Of a stretch of 41,631 bases of DNA, positions 11,292 to 20,441 are shown piece after piece (position 1 is the stretch's first letter; each line of letters begins with the position of its first letter). The DNA lies in contig JAAXIY010000062.1 of the NCBI GenBank assembly GCA_012270125.1, forward strand, positions 44,865 to 86,495. The letters are read 5' to 3'. The notes beneath the pieces were generated by a model. That model saw only the letters and a list, made by a program, of their open reading frames with translations, did no database searches and was not told the origin of the DNA. This DNA is from Paracoccaceae bacterium (GTDB lineage Bacteria; Pseudomonadota; Alphaproteobacteria; Rhodobacterales; Rhodobacteraceae). The position numbers and the translations under genes are program-made.

Positions 11292-11336
11292 ATGCATCAG
11301 AAAACTAAGAGAGTTCTTGTAACCAATAAATATTGA
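11292..11336 (+). CDS. ilv operon leader peptide (14 residues)
   Basis: A short ORF reading MHQKTKRVLVTNKY, with Val-Leu-Val-Thr at residues 8-11, lies 39 bp ahead of an intrinsic terminator and 94 bp ahead of the acetolactate synthase gene. Consecutive Val/Leu codons are what a ribosome-stalling attenuation peptide for branched-chain synthesis needs. No ribosome site is visible and the predicted transcription start coincides with the ATG, so translation may be leaderless, as is known for trp leader peptides in rhizobia. Between the peptide and the terminator, CTAACT (11340-11345) can pair with AGTTAG (11351-11356). Confidence 0.6.
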   Translation: MHQKTKRVLVTNKY

Positions 11337-11374
11337 AAGCTAACTATATAAGTTAGTAGATATAAAAACTTGGG

Positions 11375-11402
11375 TCCTCCGATTTTTTTCGGGGGTTTTT
11401 TT
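11375..11402 (+). terminator. Attenuator terminator in the ilv leader
   Basis: CCTCCGA (11376-11382) pairs with TCGGGGG (11389-11395) around a T6 loop, and seven T follow (11396-11402). It lies upstream of the first structural gene, 28 bp before the acetolactate synthase ATG and after a Val/Leu-rich leader ORF, so it fits an attenuator better than a terminator of a preceding gene. The rplI terminator is already present at 11108-11140. Confidence 0.75.
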
Positions 11403-11430
11403 AGGAACGTAAGAAAATTGGAGTTGAATA

Positions 11431-13188
11431 ATGACACGCCAAATGACTGGAGCAAAAATGGTTGTTGAAGCCTTGAAGGATCAGGGTGTAGATACAGTCT
11501 TTGGCTATCCTGGTGGAGCTGTTTTGCCAATTTACGATGAAGTCTTTCTTCAGAACGATATAAGGCATATTTTAGTGCGTCATGAACAAGGAGCAGTTCA
11601 CGCAGCAGAAGGTTATGCTCGATCAACTGGAAAACCTGGCGTTGTACTTGTAACTTCAGGTCCTGGTGCCACTAACGCAGTTACGGGTCTGACAGACGCA
11701 TTAATGGATAGTATCCCCATAGTTGTTCTAACTGGACAAGTCCCAACTTTCATGATTGGGTCTGACGCTTTTCAAGAGGCCGATACTGTTGGGATTACTA
11801 GACCTTGCACAAAGCATAATTGGTTAGTTAAAGATACAAACGAATTATCTCAGGTAATACATGAAGCATTTCATGTGGCAACTTCAGGAAGACCAGGGCC
11901 AGTTTTAGTTGATATTCCAAAAGACGTTCAATTTGCAACATCTGGGTATACAGAGAAGTCCAAAATACCTGTGTCTCACTACCAACCTAAAACCAAGGGC
12001 GATCAGGAGCAAATTAGCCGATTGGTAGATGCGATTGAAAGCTCAAAGCGGCCTATTTTTTACACTGGTGGAGGGGTTATCAATTCAGGCCCAAATGCTA
12101 GCAAATTATTAAGAGAATTAGTCGATGGAACTGATTTTCCAATAACATCTACCTTGATGGGCCTTGGAGCTTACCCTGCCTCAGGCAAAAAATGGCTTGG
12201 TATGCTTGGCATGCATGGTTTGTATGAAGCAAATCTCGCCATGCATGATTGTGATCTAATGATAAATATCGGTGCTAGATTTGATGATCGAATAACAGGT
12301 CGGATCGACGCATTCAGCCCAAATTCCCAAAAAGCACATATCGATATTGACCCCTCTTCAATAAATAAAGTCATTCATGTTGATATACCTATAATTGGCG
12401 ATGTAGAAAGTGTTCTCCAAGATATATTAAAGTTATGGAAATCTAGAGGACAAAAAACCAATAAGACGGCCGTTAATGATTGGTGGAAGCAAATACAAAA
12501 ATGGCAGTCTACTAATTGTCTTGCATTTACTCAAAAGGGAAAAACTATCAAACCTCAATTTGCTATTGCACGGTTGGAAGAACTAACAAAAAAATATAAA
12601 AACCGTTTTATAGCTACAGAAGTTGGGCAACATCAAATGTGGGCTGCTCAATACTTAGGTTTTGAAAAACCAAATCAATGGATGACTTCCGGCGGTTTAG
12701 GAACAATGGGATACGGATTTCCTGCTTCAATAGGAGTTCAGATTGCTCATCCAGACGCTCTTGTTATAAACGTAGCAGGAGAAGCAAGTTGGCTTATGAA
12801 TATGCAGGAGATGGGAACCGCCGTTCAATATAGGTTGCCCGTTAAACAATTTATATTAAACAATGAGCGCTTAGGAATGGTTCGACAATGGCAAGAGCTA
12901 TTGCATGGAGAACGATATTCTCATAGTTGGTCGGATGCCTTACCTGATTTTGTTAAATTAGCTGAAGCGTTTGGGGCAAAAGGTATTTTATGTGACGATC
13001 CCAAAAATTTAGATGATGCTATAATGGAGATGATTGAATATGATGGACCAGTTATTTTTGATTGCCTGGTTGAAAAGCATGAAAATTGTTTTCCAATGAT
13101 ACCATCGGGAGAGCCACATAATAAAATGTTGCTAGGAGAAGCAAGCACCAAAGATGCAATTGGATCCTCTGGGGCAGTTCTAGTTTAA
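11431..13188 (+). CDS. ilvI: Acetolactate synthase, large (catalytic) subunit
   Basis: A 585-residue ThDP-dependent enzyme that condenses two pyruvates to acetolactate, or pyruvate plus 2-ketobutyrate to acetohydroxybutyrate, at the head of Val/Leu/Ile synthesis. The catalytic Glu is E52 in [15 protein letters not shown]. The middle FAD/CoA-like domain spans about residues 190-330. The C-terminal ThDP site reads [17 protein letters not shown] and is followed by [17 protein letters not shown]; the GE in place of the usual GD occurs in relatives of this group. GGAG precedes the ATG. It is followed by its regulatory subunit after 9 bp and sits behind a leader peptide/attenuator. The symbol ilvB would serve equally. 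Confidence 0.96.
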   Translation: MTRQMTGAKMVVEALKDQGVDTVFGYPGGAVLPIYDEVFLQNDIRHILVRHEQGAVHAAEGYARSTGKPGVVLVTSGPGATNAVTGLTDALMDSIPIVVLTGQVPTFMIGSDAFQEADTVGITRPCTKHNWLVKDTNELSQVIHEAFHVATSGRPGPVLVDIPKDVQFATSGYTEKSKIPVSHYQPKTKGDQEQISRLVDAIESSKRPIFYTGGGVINSGPNASKLLRELVDGTDFPITSTLMGLGAYPASGKKWLGMLGMHGLYEANLAMHDCDLMINIGARFDDRITGRIDAFSPNSQKAHIDIDPSSINKVIHVDIPIIGDVESVLQDILKLWKSRGQKTNKTAVNDWWKQIQKWQSTNCLAFTQKGKTIKPQFAIARLEELTKKYKNRFIATEVGQHQMWAAQYLGFEKPNQWMTSGGLGTMGYGFPASIGVQIAHPDALVINVAGEASWLMNMQEMGTAVQYRLPVKQFILNNERLGMVRQWQELLHGERYSHSWSDALPDFVKLAEAFGAKGILCDDPKNLDDAIMEMIEYDGPVIFDCLVEKHENCFPMIPSGEPHNKMLLGEASTKDAIGSSGAVLV

Positions 13189-13197
13189 GGAGCAAAC

Positions 13198-13758
13198 ATG
13201 TCCGCACTGAAAATAAAAAAGGGTTCTTCAAAGCATTCCGCGTATAACCTGCGCGCAAATTTTCAGGACCAAACTGAGTCACACACGTTGACAGTACTAG
13301 TCGATAACGAAGCAGGAGTATTGGCTCGAGTAATTGGACTATTTTCTGGTAGAGGGTACAATATTGATAGCCTTACCGTAGCTGAGGTTGACCACGAGGA
13401 TGGGCTTTCACGGATTACAATTGTAACGAGCGGAACTCCTCAAATCATCGAACAAATAAAAGCTCAATTGGCTCAAATCGTTCCTGTGCATGAAGTGCAT
13501 GACCTTACGGTTGAGGGACCATCTGTAGAACGCGAATTAGCCCTATTAAAAATTACAACTAGCGGCGAAAAAAGAGTCGAAGCCTTGCGGTTAGCTGATA
13601 TTTTTAGAGCAAACGTGGTAGATAGCACTCTGAAGAGTTTTGTTTTTCAAATAACTGGAACAGTCGAAAAAATTGATGCTTTCGCCGAATTAATGGAGCC
13701 TTTGGGCTTAAAAGAAATAGCTAGAACTGGCATCGCAGCGATCTCCAGAGGCGAATAA
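13198..13758 (+). CDS. ilvN: Acetolactate synthase, small (regulatory) subunit
   Basis: A 186-residue protein with an N-terminal ACT domain (HTLTVLVDNEAGVLARVIGLFSGRGYNIDSLTV) that binds valine for feedback inhibition, and the C-terminal half typical of the long IlvH/IlvN type (ERELALLKI, then LRLADIFRANVVD). It pairs with the large subunit directly upstream; TAAGGAG supplies its ribosome site. No terminator hairpin was found in the 136 bp that follow. It could equally be called ilvH. Confidence 0.95.
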   Translation: MSALKIKKGSSKHSAYNLRANFQDQTESHTLTVLVDNEAGVLARVIGLFSGRGYNIDSLTVAEVDHEDGLSRITIVTSGTPQIIEQIKAQLAQIVPVHEVHDLTVEGPSVERELALLKITTSGEKRVEALRLADIFRANVVDSTLKSFVFQITGTVEKIDAFAELMEPLGLKEIARTGIAAISRGE

Positions 13759-13894
13759 TTTAAAAAATAAAAGCGCTTGCATATAACAAATATTTTTGTG
13801 TCGTTACTAGGCAATCACAGTCGCAAATTTAGATGAAAGCCCCATCATCTTTATTAATCTACTGTTCATATTTTATCGACGAAAGATATGCAAA

Positions 13895-15037
13895 ATGGAT
13901 AATTTAGAGCTAGTTAGACAGCATGTCTCGAAAGCAAACGGCTTGCCAAATGAACACTACATCACTCAAAGTATGTTCGATGAGGAAAAAAACAGTATAA
14001 TTTTTAATCAATGGGCAGGCTTGGATGTTTGTTCCGAAATACCGAAGATTGGTGATGCAAAACCATTAAATTTCATGGGTTTACCTCTTTTTATCATTCG
14101 AGACACTCAGAATGCGGTTCGTGTTTATCAAAATACTTGCAGACATAGAGGGATGATACTGGTTGATAAACCTAAAAAAATACAAGGGGCTATTAGATGC
14201 CCATATCATAGCTGGTGCTATTCAACTGAAGGCCAACTGGTCAGCACACCTCATATTGGCGGACCAGGACAGAATACAGATAAGAATATCGACAGATCAA
14301 AACTTTCGTTAATTGAAATTAGATCCCATATTTGGAGGGATGTAATTTGGGTGAACATAAATAATAACGCTAGACCGTTTGATGAGGTAATGGCCAGTAC
14401 AATTGAACGATGGAAAGAACTTGACCAAAATTTGTACCATGGAGGCGAAGATGGTAAATTTTCCCTCTCTGTAAAAGGAAATTGGAAATTAGCCGTTGAA
14501 AATTATTGTGAAAGCTACCACCTACCCTGGGTACACCCAGGCCTTAACAGCTATTCTCGTCTTGAAGATCATTATCATATCACAGAGTATGGGAGTCACT
14601 CAGGTCAGGGAAGTTTAGTCTATAAGCAACTTTCAGATAACAAAGGACAAAAATTTCCTGATTTTGAAAATCTAAGCGAAAAATGGGCAACCGGAGCTGA
14701 ATACATTGCTCTTTACCCAAATGTTCTTTTGGGTGTGCATAGGGATCATGCTTATGCCATTATTTTGCTACCGGTTTCTTTTTCTGAAACCATAGAAAAT
14801 GTGCATATTTATTACTCTAAACCCGATGTCAGCCCTTCCTTAAAGAAAAAAAATAAGGATCAATGGAAAGAAGTATTTGAGGAAGATATTTTTGTTGTTG
14901 AAGGTATGCAAGCTGGTCGTCTTGGCGTAAAATTTGATGGAGGCCGATTTTCTCCCCAAATGGATGAACCAACTCATTGTTTTCATGACTGGGTTGCGAA
15001 GGAAGTATCCAGATTTAGAAAACAAAACTTAACGTAA
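13895..15037 (+). CDS. Rieske non-heme iron oxygenase, alpha subunit (substrate unknown)
   Basis: A 380-residue oxygenase alpha subunit. The Rieske 2Fe-2S ligands are C82-X-H84 and C102-X2-H105. The mononuclear iron site is NYCESYHLPWVH, with H209 and H214 as ligands and E206 as the probable electron-transfer bridge; D331 in EEDIFVVEGMQ is the likely third ligand. The overall build (short C-terminus, LYPNVLLGVHRDHA) is closer to the choline monooxygenase, glycine-betaine and carnitine oxygenase group than to naphthalene-type dioxygenases, but the substrate is not readable. No reductase or beta-subunit gene is adjacent. A small gene follows after 4 bp. Confidence 0.88.
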   Translation: MDNLELVRQHVSKANGLPNEHYITQSMFDEEKNSIIFNQWAGLDVCSEIPKIGDAKPLNFMGLPLFIIRDTQNAVRVYQNTCRHRGMILVDKPKKIQGAIRCPYHSWCYSTEGQLVSTPHIGGPGQNTDKNIDRSKLSLIEIRSHIWRDVIWVNINNNARPFDEVMASTIERWKELDQNLYHGGEDGKFSLSVKGNWKLAVENYCESYHLPWVHPGLNSYSRLEDHYHITEYGSHSGQGSLVYKQLSDNKGQKFPDFENLSEKWATGAEYIALYPNVLLGVHRDHAYAIILLPVSFSETIENVHIYYSKPDVSPSLKKKNKDQWKEVFEEDIFVVEGMQAGRLGVKFDGGRFSPQMDEPTHCFHDWVAKEVSRFRKQNLT

Positions 15038-15041
15038 ATTT

Positions 15042-15251
15042 ATGTCCCTGAATGAAAAGATACTAGAGGCACACCAAAATAAAAATCTTTCGCTTTTAGT
15101 TGAGCTGTATCAAGAGGCAGCAAAAAATGTTTCAAAAGCGGAAGAAGAAAATTTCTTCCTTGTTCAAGCATATACTTTTGCTTTGGAGGTAAGCCATTCC
15201 CAAGTTTTATTTTTACGACGCGAACTGGTCAGTCGAGGTGTTGAAGAATGA
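15042..15251 (+). CDS. Small conserved-looking protein after the Rieske oxygenase
   Basis: A 69-residue protein that I cannot name. It looks fully helical (NEKILEAHQNKNLSLLVELY, then QEAAKNV and FALEVSHSQVLFLRREL), like one or two TPR-type helical hairpins, and has no signal peptide or membrane segment. It begins 4 bp after the Rieske oxygenase stop and is very likely co-transcribed with it. It ends 15 bp before the stop of uup on the other strand. It may be an accessory protein of the oxygenase; only the gene order supports that. Confidence 0.68.
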   Translation: MSLNEKILEAHQNKNLSLLVELYQEAAKNVSKAEEENFFLVQAYTFALEVSHSQVLFLRRELVSRGVEE

Positions 15252-15266
15252 GACTGGTTAAATAAT

Positions 15267-17084
15267 TTAGCGCAGTGCTTTTTCTTCCAATTTAAACCAT
15301 TCATCTTCAAGTTTCTTCATTTCAGCCTGCCTTTCAATGAGGGCAGCAGAAGCTTTTTCAAATTTATTTGGGTGTTCAAGGTAAAGATTAGAGTCTGACA
15401 AAAAGGTCTCCAGCTGTTTGATCTCGTATTCAAGCCGATCTATTAAGTTTGGTATTTCATCTAACCTATGTTTATCAACAAATGAAAATTCAGCTTTGGA
15501 AGGCATTTCACGCTTCGGAGGTTTAGACACATTTTTTTTCTTATCTAAATATTCTCCTTTATTTTGCGTTTCATTTTTGGCTTTGAGGTTGTTATAGTCT
15601 TCCCAAGAACCTGCGATTTTTACAAACTCTCCCTGTCCTGTGAGAATTATGCTTGTATCAACTGTGCGATTTAAAAAATCCCTATCATGGCTAATAAGTA
15701 AAACGGTTCCCTCGTATTCGGCAATAACTTCTTGAAGTAAATCAAGAGTTTCTAAGTCTAAATCGTTTGTTGGTTCGTCAAGAATGAGTAAATTACTTTC
15801 CCTGGCCATTAATTTTGCCAAAAGTAACCGCGCCTTCTCTCCACCAGATAGTGACTTTACCGGCGAACGAAGCTGTGACTCAGAAAATAGAAATTCTTTG
15901 AGATAGCCAGCGACATGTTTAGATTTACCACGTACCATTATTTGGCCAGCCTTCCCTGATGCCTTCATAGTGGGATCATCAGTCAAATTCTGCCAAAGTG
16001 AATTTTCCAAATTTAGCTGTTCACGCATTTGGTCGAATTTAGCTACTATAAGATTGGATCCCAATTTAGCCGTCCCTAAATCGGGAATAACTTCCCCCAA
16101 AAGTATTTTCAGTAATGTACTTTTTCCAATACCGTTAGGACCAACTATCCCAATCCTATCGCCTTTTCTAATTTGTATAGAAAAATTTCTTATGATGCAT
16201 TTTTCACCAAAACTCTTGCTGACTTTATCCGCTTTCAGAACTAATTGACCTGACTTCGTCCTGGATTCTAGTTTCATTTTTGCAAGACCAGTACGAGAAA
16301 TATATGACTGCCTTTCAGCTCTTAACTTTTCTAAATTTCTCAAGCGCCCCTGATTTCTTTTGCGTCTAGCACTGATACCTTCCACTGCCCAACGGCTCTC
16401 AGAACGAATTTTTCTGTTAAGTTTATGTATTTTTTCATCTTCTTCATGCCAAATTTTGTCGCGCCAAGCCTCAAATCCTCCAAAGCCAATAGAGCATCTA
16501 CGGGCTTTGCCACGATCCACCCAAATAGTATCATTAGTTAAATTAGAGAGAAATTTTCGATCATGACTTATAACTATAAAACTCTTAGACAAGCCTTTTA
16601 GTTCGGCCTCTAGCCATTCAATAGCTTCTACATCCAAGTGGTTTGTGGGCTCATCTAAGAGCATAATATCATGGTTTTCTGCAATGAGCTTTGTAAGTGC
16701 TGCTCTTCGCCTTTCTCCACCCGAGGAAACATTTACAGGCATGTCCAAATCCACCCCTAGATTCTGCGCAACTTTTTCACCCTCGTGATAATCACTAACC
16801 AAGACACCTGAGCAGACATAGTCCTTTAGAGTGACGAATTCACTTAAATTAGGGTCTTGCTCCATATAGCCAACGGATAAACCTTTACTGAGAATTCTTT
16901 CTCCTTCATCTTGAATAACAAGACCCTGTAAAACTTTTAAAAGGGTTGATTTTCCTGACCCGTTTCTTCCAACCAAAGCGATGCGGTCACGTGGTTGAAC
17001 TAATAAGTTTAAGCCTTCAAAAATTTGTTTTTCACCAAAAGAAAGAAAAATGTTTTTTAAACTTATTTGAGGGCCATTAACCAT
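15267..17084 (-). CDS. uup: ABC-F family ATPase, Uup-like
   Basis: A 605-residue soluble tandem ABC ATPase without membrane segments. The two Walker A motifs are GRNGSGKST and GPNGIGKST, the signatures are SSGGERRRA and LSGGEKARL, and the Walker B motifs are LLDEPTNHLD and ILDEPTNDLD. An ABC-F linker lies between the halves, and the last ~100 residues are a charged Uup-type coiled coil. ABC-F proteins act on the ribosome, and Uup is linked to ribosome function and suppression of transposon excision. AGGA stands before the ATG. It lies downstream of olsB on the same strand, across 27 bp. Confidence 0.92.
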   Translation of the reverse strand: MVNGPQISLKNIFLSFGEKQIFEGLNLLVQPRDRIALVGRNGSGKSTLLKVLQGLVIQDEGERILSKGLSVGYMEQDPNLSEFVTLKDYVCSGVLVSDYHEGEKVAQNLGVDLDMPVNVSSGGERRRAALTKLIAENHDIMLLDEPTNHLDVEAIEWLEAELKGLSKSFIVISHDRKFLSNLTNDTIWVDRGKARRCSIGFGGFEAWRDKIWHEEDEKIHKLNRKIRSESRWAVEGISARRKRNQGRLRNLEKLRAERQSYISRTGLAKMKLESRTKSGQLVLKADKVSKSFGEKCIIRNFSIQIRKGDRIGIVGPNGIGKSTLLKILLGEVIPDLGTAKLGSNLIVAKFDQMREQLNLENSLWQNLTDDPTMKASGKAGQIMVRGKSKHVAGYLKEFLFSESQLRSPVKSLSGGEKARLLLAKLMARESNLLILDEPTNDLDLETLDLLQEVIAEYEGTVLLISHDRDFLNRTVDTSIILTGQGEFVKIAGSWEDYNNLKAKNETQNKGEYLDKKKNVSKPPKREMPSKAEFSFVDKHRLDEIPNLIDRLEYEIKQLETFLSDSNLYLEHPNKFEKASAALIERQAEMKKLEDEWFKLEEKALR

Positions 17085-17111
17085 GGTTTTTCCTATAAGT
17101 GTAAAATACTT

Positions 17112-17876
17112 TCATGCCAAATTTCGGAGAAACTGCTTTCTCTTTTTGGGTATTTTGGAAACTTCTACACCTGTGAATAGGTGTAAGGTTTTCATATTAA
17201 AATCAATAACAGCATGATCACTGACCCAAGCTCCCATCGAAAGGTAAGTTTTTAGTAAGGGTGGCATATTTAAAAGAGCTTTTTTTATATTAACTTTGCA
17301 AGACATGCCTTCAGAATAATTTATTACCTGAGAAGCCTTAGCCTTGGGCCGCCAATGCTCAGGGGCGATATATTTCTCTCTAAGAAGTGCAAAGCAATGA
17401 AGGTATTTTTCTTTGTCAGTTCCTTCAAAAGAAGAGCAACCAAAAAGAAATTCTACACCATTTTTATCAACTAATTGGGTCAAGGCTGCCCATGCTGTAA
17501 GTATAACTTCTTGATCGGTCATAACTGGATCAATGCAAAATCTGCCAACTTCAATCATTGGTTTTGGATAATTTTTTATCGACGCAAGGTCATAAAATTG
17601 TGAGGAATAGCTACGAGTAATATCTTTGCCGTCAGCAAAATACATAAATCTATAGCAACAAATCAATTTTCCATTGTCCAAATTTTCGATCAAAACATGT
17701 CTGCAAATTGAGTCAAAGCAATCTACGTCCAAACATTTATCATTCGAAAGTTTGAAGCATCGATATCGTAATTCTTGAGCAGCTAATAGATCATCTTTTG
17801 ACAACGCTAAACGTGCGCAGTACCTGCCAACCCGAACTATTTCTCCTTCCAATGATTTACTATCTCTATCAAACAC
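17112..17876 (-). CDS. olsB: L-ornithine N-alpha-acyltransferase OlsB
   Basis: A 254-residue GNAT-like acyltransferase. OlsB moves a 3-hydroxyacyl chain from ACP to ornithine, giving the lyso-ornithine lipid that OlsA completes. Family segments seen are LAAQELRYRCF, PMIEVGRFCIDP, TAWAALTQLVDKNGVEFLFGCSSFEGTD and the helix after it. The start is GTG (17874-17876), 9 bp after the bamE stop, with no strong ribosome site. No olsA is adjacent. Together with BamE it points to outer-membrane work, and both lie opposite the fatty-acid/phospholipid genes plsX and fabH. Confidence 0.85.
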   Translation of the reverse strand: MFDRDSKSLEGEIVRVGRYCARLALSKDDLLAAQELRYRCFKLSNDKCLDVDCFDSICRHVLIENLDNGKLICCYRFMYFADGKDITRSYSSQFYDLASIKNYPKPMIEVGRFCIDPVMTDQEVILTAWAALTQLVDKNGVEFLFGCSSFEGTDKEKYLHCFALLREKYIAPEHWRPKAKASQVINYSEGMSCKVNIKKALLNMPPLLKTYLSMGAWVSDHAVIDFNMKTLHLFTGVEVSKIPKKRKQFLRNLA

Positions 17877-17885
17877 AAATTTACT

Positions 17886-18323
17886 TTAGAGGCCAAGGCT
17901 GGATGCTGAAGGTCCACTAATGGAACCTATAATCTGCTGGAAAATATTTTTATTTTGTAATCCCGTTTCTGTTACCCTGTAGTCTAGCCTGACGACCGTT
18001 TTCTTGTCGACGCTAAAAGTTTCAACATTTCTGAGCAAATTACGTTTATCAAATGATAACAAAACAACTGTACGATCAATAAGTTGAGCAGACCTAAGTC
18101 CTGGTTCATTAAACGTCGATCTAACATAATAAAAAGAACCTTCTAAACCTGCAGTGGCTGGACGACCAACTTTTTTACTAACACTTTCCTTACTATCTTT
18201 CCCAATAACCAGAGTATCTAATTCTGATTTTGTTGGTATATAGCCGTAATTCTTGATGTTGGTAGTACAAGAGATAAAAAGACTAATTAGCAATGAACAA
18301 ACAAGAACTCTTAGATAAATCAA
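17886..18323 (-). CDS. bamE: Outer membrane assembly lipoprotein BamE (SmpA/OmlA)
   Basis: A 145-residue lipoprotein. The N-terminal hydrophobic stretch ends with LFISC, a lipobox with Cys19 as the acylated residue. The BamE core follows (GYIPTKSELDTLVIGKDSKESVSKKVGRPA, then GSFYYVRS). BamE is a small member of the outer-membrane protein insertion machine. The start is TTG at 18321-18323, with AGGA 8 bases before it; no ATG offers a complete signal peptide. It heads a minus-strand run with olsB and probably uup, and is divergent from yceD across 96 bp. Confidence 0.87.
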   Translation of the reverse strand: MIYLRVLVCSLLISLFISCTTNIKNYGYIPTKSELDTLVIGKDSKESVSKKVGRPATAGLEGSFYYVRSTFNEPGLRSAQLIDRTVVLLSFDKRNLLRNVETFSVDKKTVVRLDYRVTETGLQNKNIFQQIIGSISGPSASSLGL

Positions 18324-18419
18324 TTTTTAATTCCTAAACTATGGGCTTTTTGAATCAATTCCTCTACCTCATAGCACTAATAAATTTATTAAACGAATAT
18401 TTTGTATGGAGCATATAAG

Positions 18420-18965
18420 ATGGACTCGCTAGTGCGTTTCTCAGAAATAAATCAAGCCAAAACATTCGAATTTAATTTAACTCTTTCAAAAGAACAGAAT
18501 CTCCAATTAATAAAGCGACTTGACCTTTTAAGCCTTAAAAAAGTTTCCTTTATGGGCAATTTATCTCCATTGGCTGAAGACAGATGGGCACTAGAGGCCG
18601 AATTAAGAGCAACAGTAAAGCAAAAGTGTGTTATTACCCTCAAACCGGTCCAAACGATAGTCAGCGAAACAGTTAACAGGACTTTCGCTCCCTTAGATGT
18701 ACAAAAAGGTTCAGAGATAATTGACGATGGAGCCTCTCCTGTTTTTTTCGATGACACTTTGCAAGAGTTTAATGACACAATAGACTTACTAGAGATAATT
18801 TTTGAGGAATTAACACTAATTTTACCACTTTATCCAAAATGTGATGGCGTAAAGTCAGACCCATACACGATCACTGAACCAGGCAAAAACCCACTAACCG
18901 AAGAAAACTTAAAGCCTTTCGCTCAACTTTCTAAGCTCAAAGATAAATTAGAGAAGAACAAATAA
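18420..18965 (+). CDS. yceD: YceD/DUF177 family protein (23S rRNA accumulation)
   Basis: A 181-residue DUF177 protein. The family's conserved middle, a Cys-containing strand in TVKQKCVITLKPVQTIV, is followed by an acidic stretch (DDTLQEFNDTIDLLEIIFEEL) and LPLYPKCDG. In E. coli, YceD supports 23S rRNA accumulation, and the gene stands directly before rpmF in most proteobacteria, as here. I start at ATG 18420, preceded by GGAG; a TTG six codons upstream is less likely. Confidence 0.85.
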   Translation: MDSLVRFSEINQAKTFEFNLTLSKEQNLQLIKRLDLLSLKKVSFMGNLSPLAEDRWALEAELRATVKQKCVITLKPVQTIVSETVNRTFAPLDVQKGSEIIDDGASPVFFDDTLQEFNDTIDLLEIIFEELTLILPLYPKCDGVKSDPYTITEPGKNPLTEENLKPFAQLSKLKDKLEKNK

Positions 18966-19117
18966 ATCTTTAACCAACTAAATTGAATGTTTAGACCTAG
19001 TGTTTTATAAAAAATTAATAATTTTTCTATTGTATTCCTTTCCTTAAATCATGTAAGAGACCAAAAATTAACTTGTTAACATTTGAGCTGTTTGCTCTAA
19101 ACAATCGAGGTTGAGGC

Positions 19118-19324
19118 ATGGCTGTCCAACAAAATAAAGTATCAAAGTCCCGCAGAAATAATAGACGTGCGCACGACTCTCTAAATCCTTCTAATCCAAA
19201 TGAATGTCCGAATTGTGGAGAGCTAAAGCGGCCTCACCACATTTGCTCTTCTTGTGGATATTATGGTGAAAAAGAAGTAATTTTGACCGCAGAAGAAATA
19301 GATATAGACGAGGATGCGGCTTAA
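19118..19324 (+). CDS. rpmF: 50S ribosomal protein L32
   Basis: A 68-residue L32 beginning [20 protein letters not shown], with a four-Cys zinc ribbon ([21 protein letters not shown]) and an acidic C-terminus. It follows yceD by 152 bp, within which no other gene or clear hairpin was seen; TTGTTA (19072-19077), a 17-bp spacer and TCTAAA form a weak promoter candidate. It precedes plsX by 19 bp, the classical rpmF-plsX-fabH order. Confidence 0.97.
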   Translation: MAVQQNKVSKSRRNNRRAHDSLNPSNPNECPNCGELKRPHHICSSCGYYGEKEVILTAEEIDIDEDAA

Positions 19325-19343
19325 GCTGTAACCTTGTCTCTAA

Positions 19344-20414
19344 ATGAAGCAAGCTATTCAAGAAAAAAAATCAAATAAAAAACGTATAGTTCTAAGCATA
19401 GACGCTATGGGCGGAGACTTGGGGCCTCCTGCTGTAGTAGCAGGAGTTGCACGTTCAGCTTCTAAAAATCCAAACCTGCATTTTATTTTACATGGAAACC
19501 AAGACATTCTAAATCGGTTGATCAGTAGGCGTAAAAGACTGAATGACTGTGTTGAAGTAGTAAGTGCCACGGATATTATAAATATGAGCGACAAACCTAG
19601 CCAGGTTGTGAGGAGCGGAAAAAATTCCTCTATGTGGTCAGCCTTAGAGCATGTCAAGAACGGGGAGGCAGATGTTTGCGTGTCTTGCGGAAACACTGGA
19701 GCATTAATGGCAATGTCAATGATCCGTCTTCGTAAGTTAGAAGGAATCAATCGTCCAGCTATAGCGGTTCTCTGGCCATCAAGATCAAAAGTAGGTTTTA
19801 ATATCGTCCTAGATGTAGGCGCAGATATAAAAGCAGAAGCAAATGATTTGCTTCAATACGCTTTAATGGGAGTATCATATGCGCGAAATGGCCTAAATAT
19901 AAAAAATCCTAAAGTAGGACTTCTTAATGTTGGTACTGAAGAACACAAAGGCCGTGTTGAATTGCACAAGGCATATGAGCTGATAGAACATAACTGTGAC
20001 AACTCTAGTTTTTCATTTGTCGGTTTTGTAGAGGGCGGAGACATAACAAGTAATAAAGTTGATGTCATTGTAACAGATGGGTTCACCGGTAACATTGCTC
20101 TTAAGACCGGAGAAGGAACTGCTTCTTTAATTGGAAATCTACTTAAGGAAGCCTTTGCATATACACCATTATCTCGCCTTGCATCTATCTTGGCAGTTAC
20201 CTCACTAAGAAGATTACAAAAAAGAATTGATCCACGTAGAGTAAACGGGGGAGTCTTTTTGGGGTTAAACGGAACTGTTGTAAAAAGCCATGGTTCCGCA
20301 GATTCCACTGGCGTAGCTGCCGCTATAAAACTTGCTGTTCAATTAGCTGAAAATAATTTTTCGGAAAAGATAGCCGCTCGGGTTGCATCGGTTAAAACTA
20401 TAAAGCAAAACTAA
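19344..20414 (+). CDS. plsX: Phosphate acyltransferase PlsX
   Basis: A 356-residue PlsX, which converts acyl-ACP to acyl-phosphate for PlsY in phospholipid synthesis, at the inner face of the membrane. Typical segments are SIDAMGGDLGPPAVVAG, SCGNTGALMAMSMIRL, LDVGADIKAEANDLLQYALMG, VTDGFTGNIALKTGEG and LGLNGTVVKSHGSAD. The first ~15 residues (Lys/Asn-rich) are an extension before the core, and the ribosome site is weak. It lies between rpmF and fabH and is probably translated from a common message. Confidence 0.96.
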   Translation: MKQAIQEKKSNKKRIVLSIDAMGGDLGPPAVVAGVARSASKNPNLHFILHGNQDILNRLISRRKRLNDCVEVVSATDIINMSDKPSQVVRSGKNSSMWSALEHVKNGEADVCVSCGNTGALMAMSMIRLRKLEGINRPAIAVLWPSRSKVGFNIVLDVGADIKAEANDLLQYALMGVSYARNGLNIKNPKVGLLNVGTEEHKGRVELHKAYELIEHNCDNSSFSFVGFVEGGDITSNKVDVIVTDGFTGNIALKTGEGTASLIGNLLKEAFAYTPLSRLASILAVTSLRRLQKRIDPRRVNGGVFLGLNGTVVKSHGSADSTGVAAAIKLAVQLAENNFSEKIAARVASVKTIKQN

Positions 20415-20441
20415 CGAATAGAGACAAGGTCGAGCCATAAT

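Noticed and set aside
19853-20308. 151-codon open frame on the minus strand
   Set aside because: Antisense shadow of plsX, in low-complexity reverse frame.
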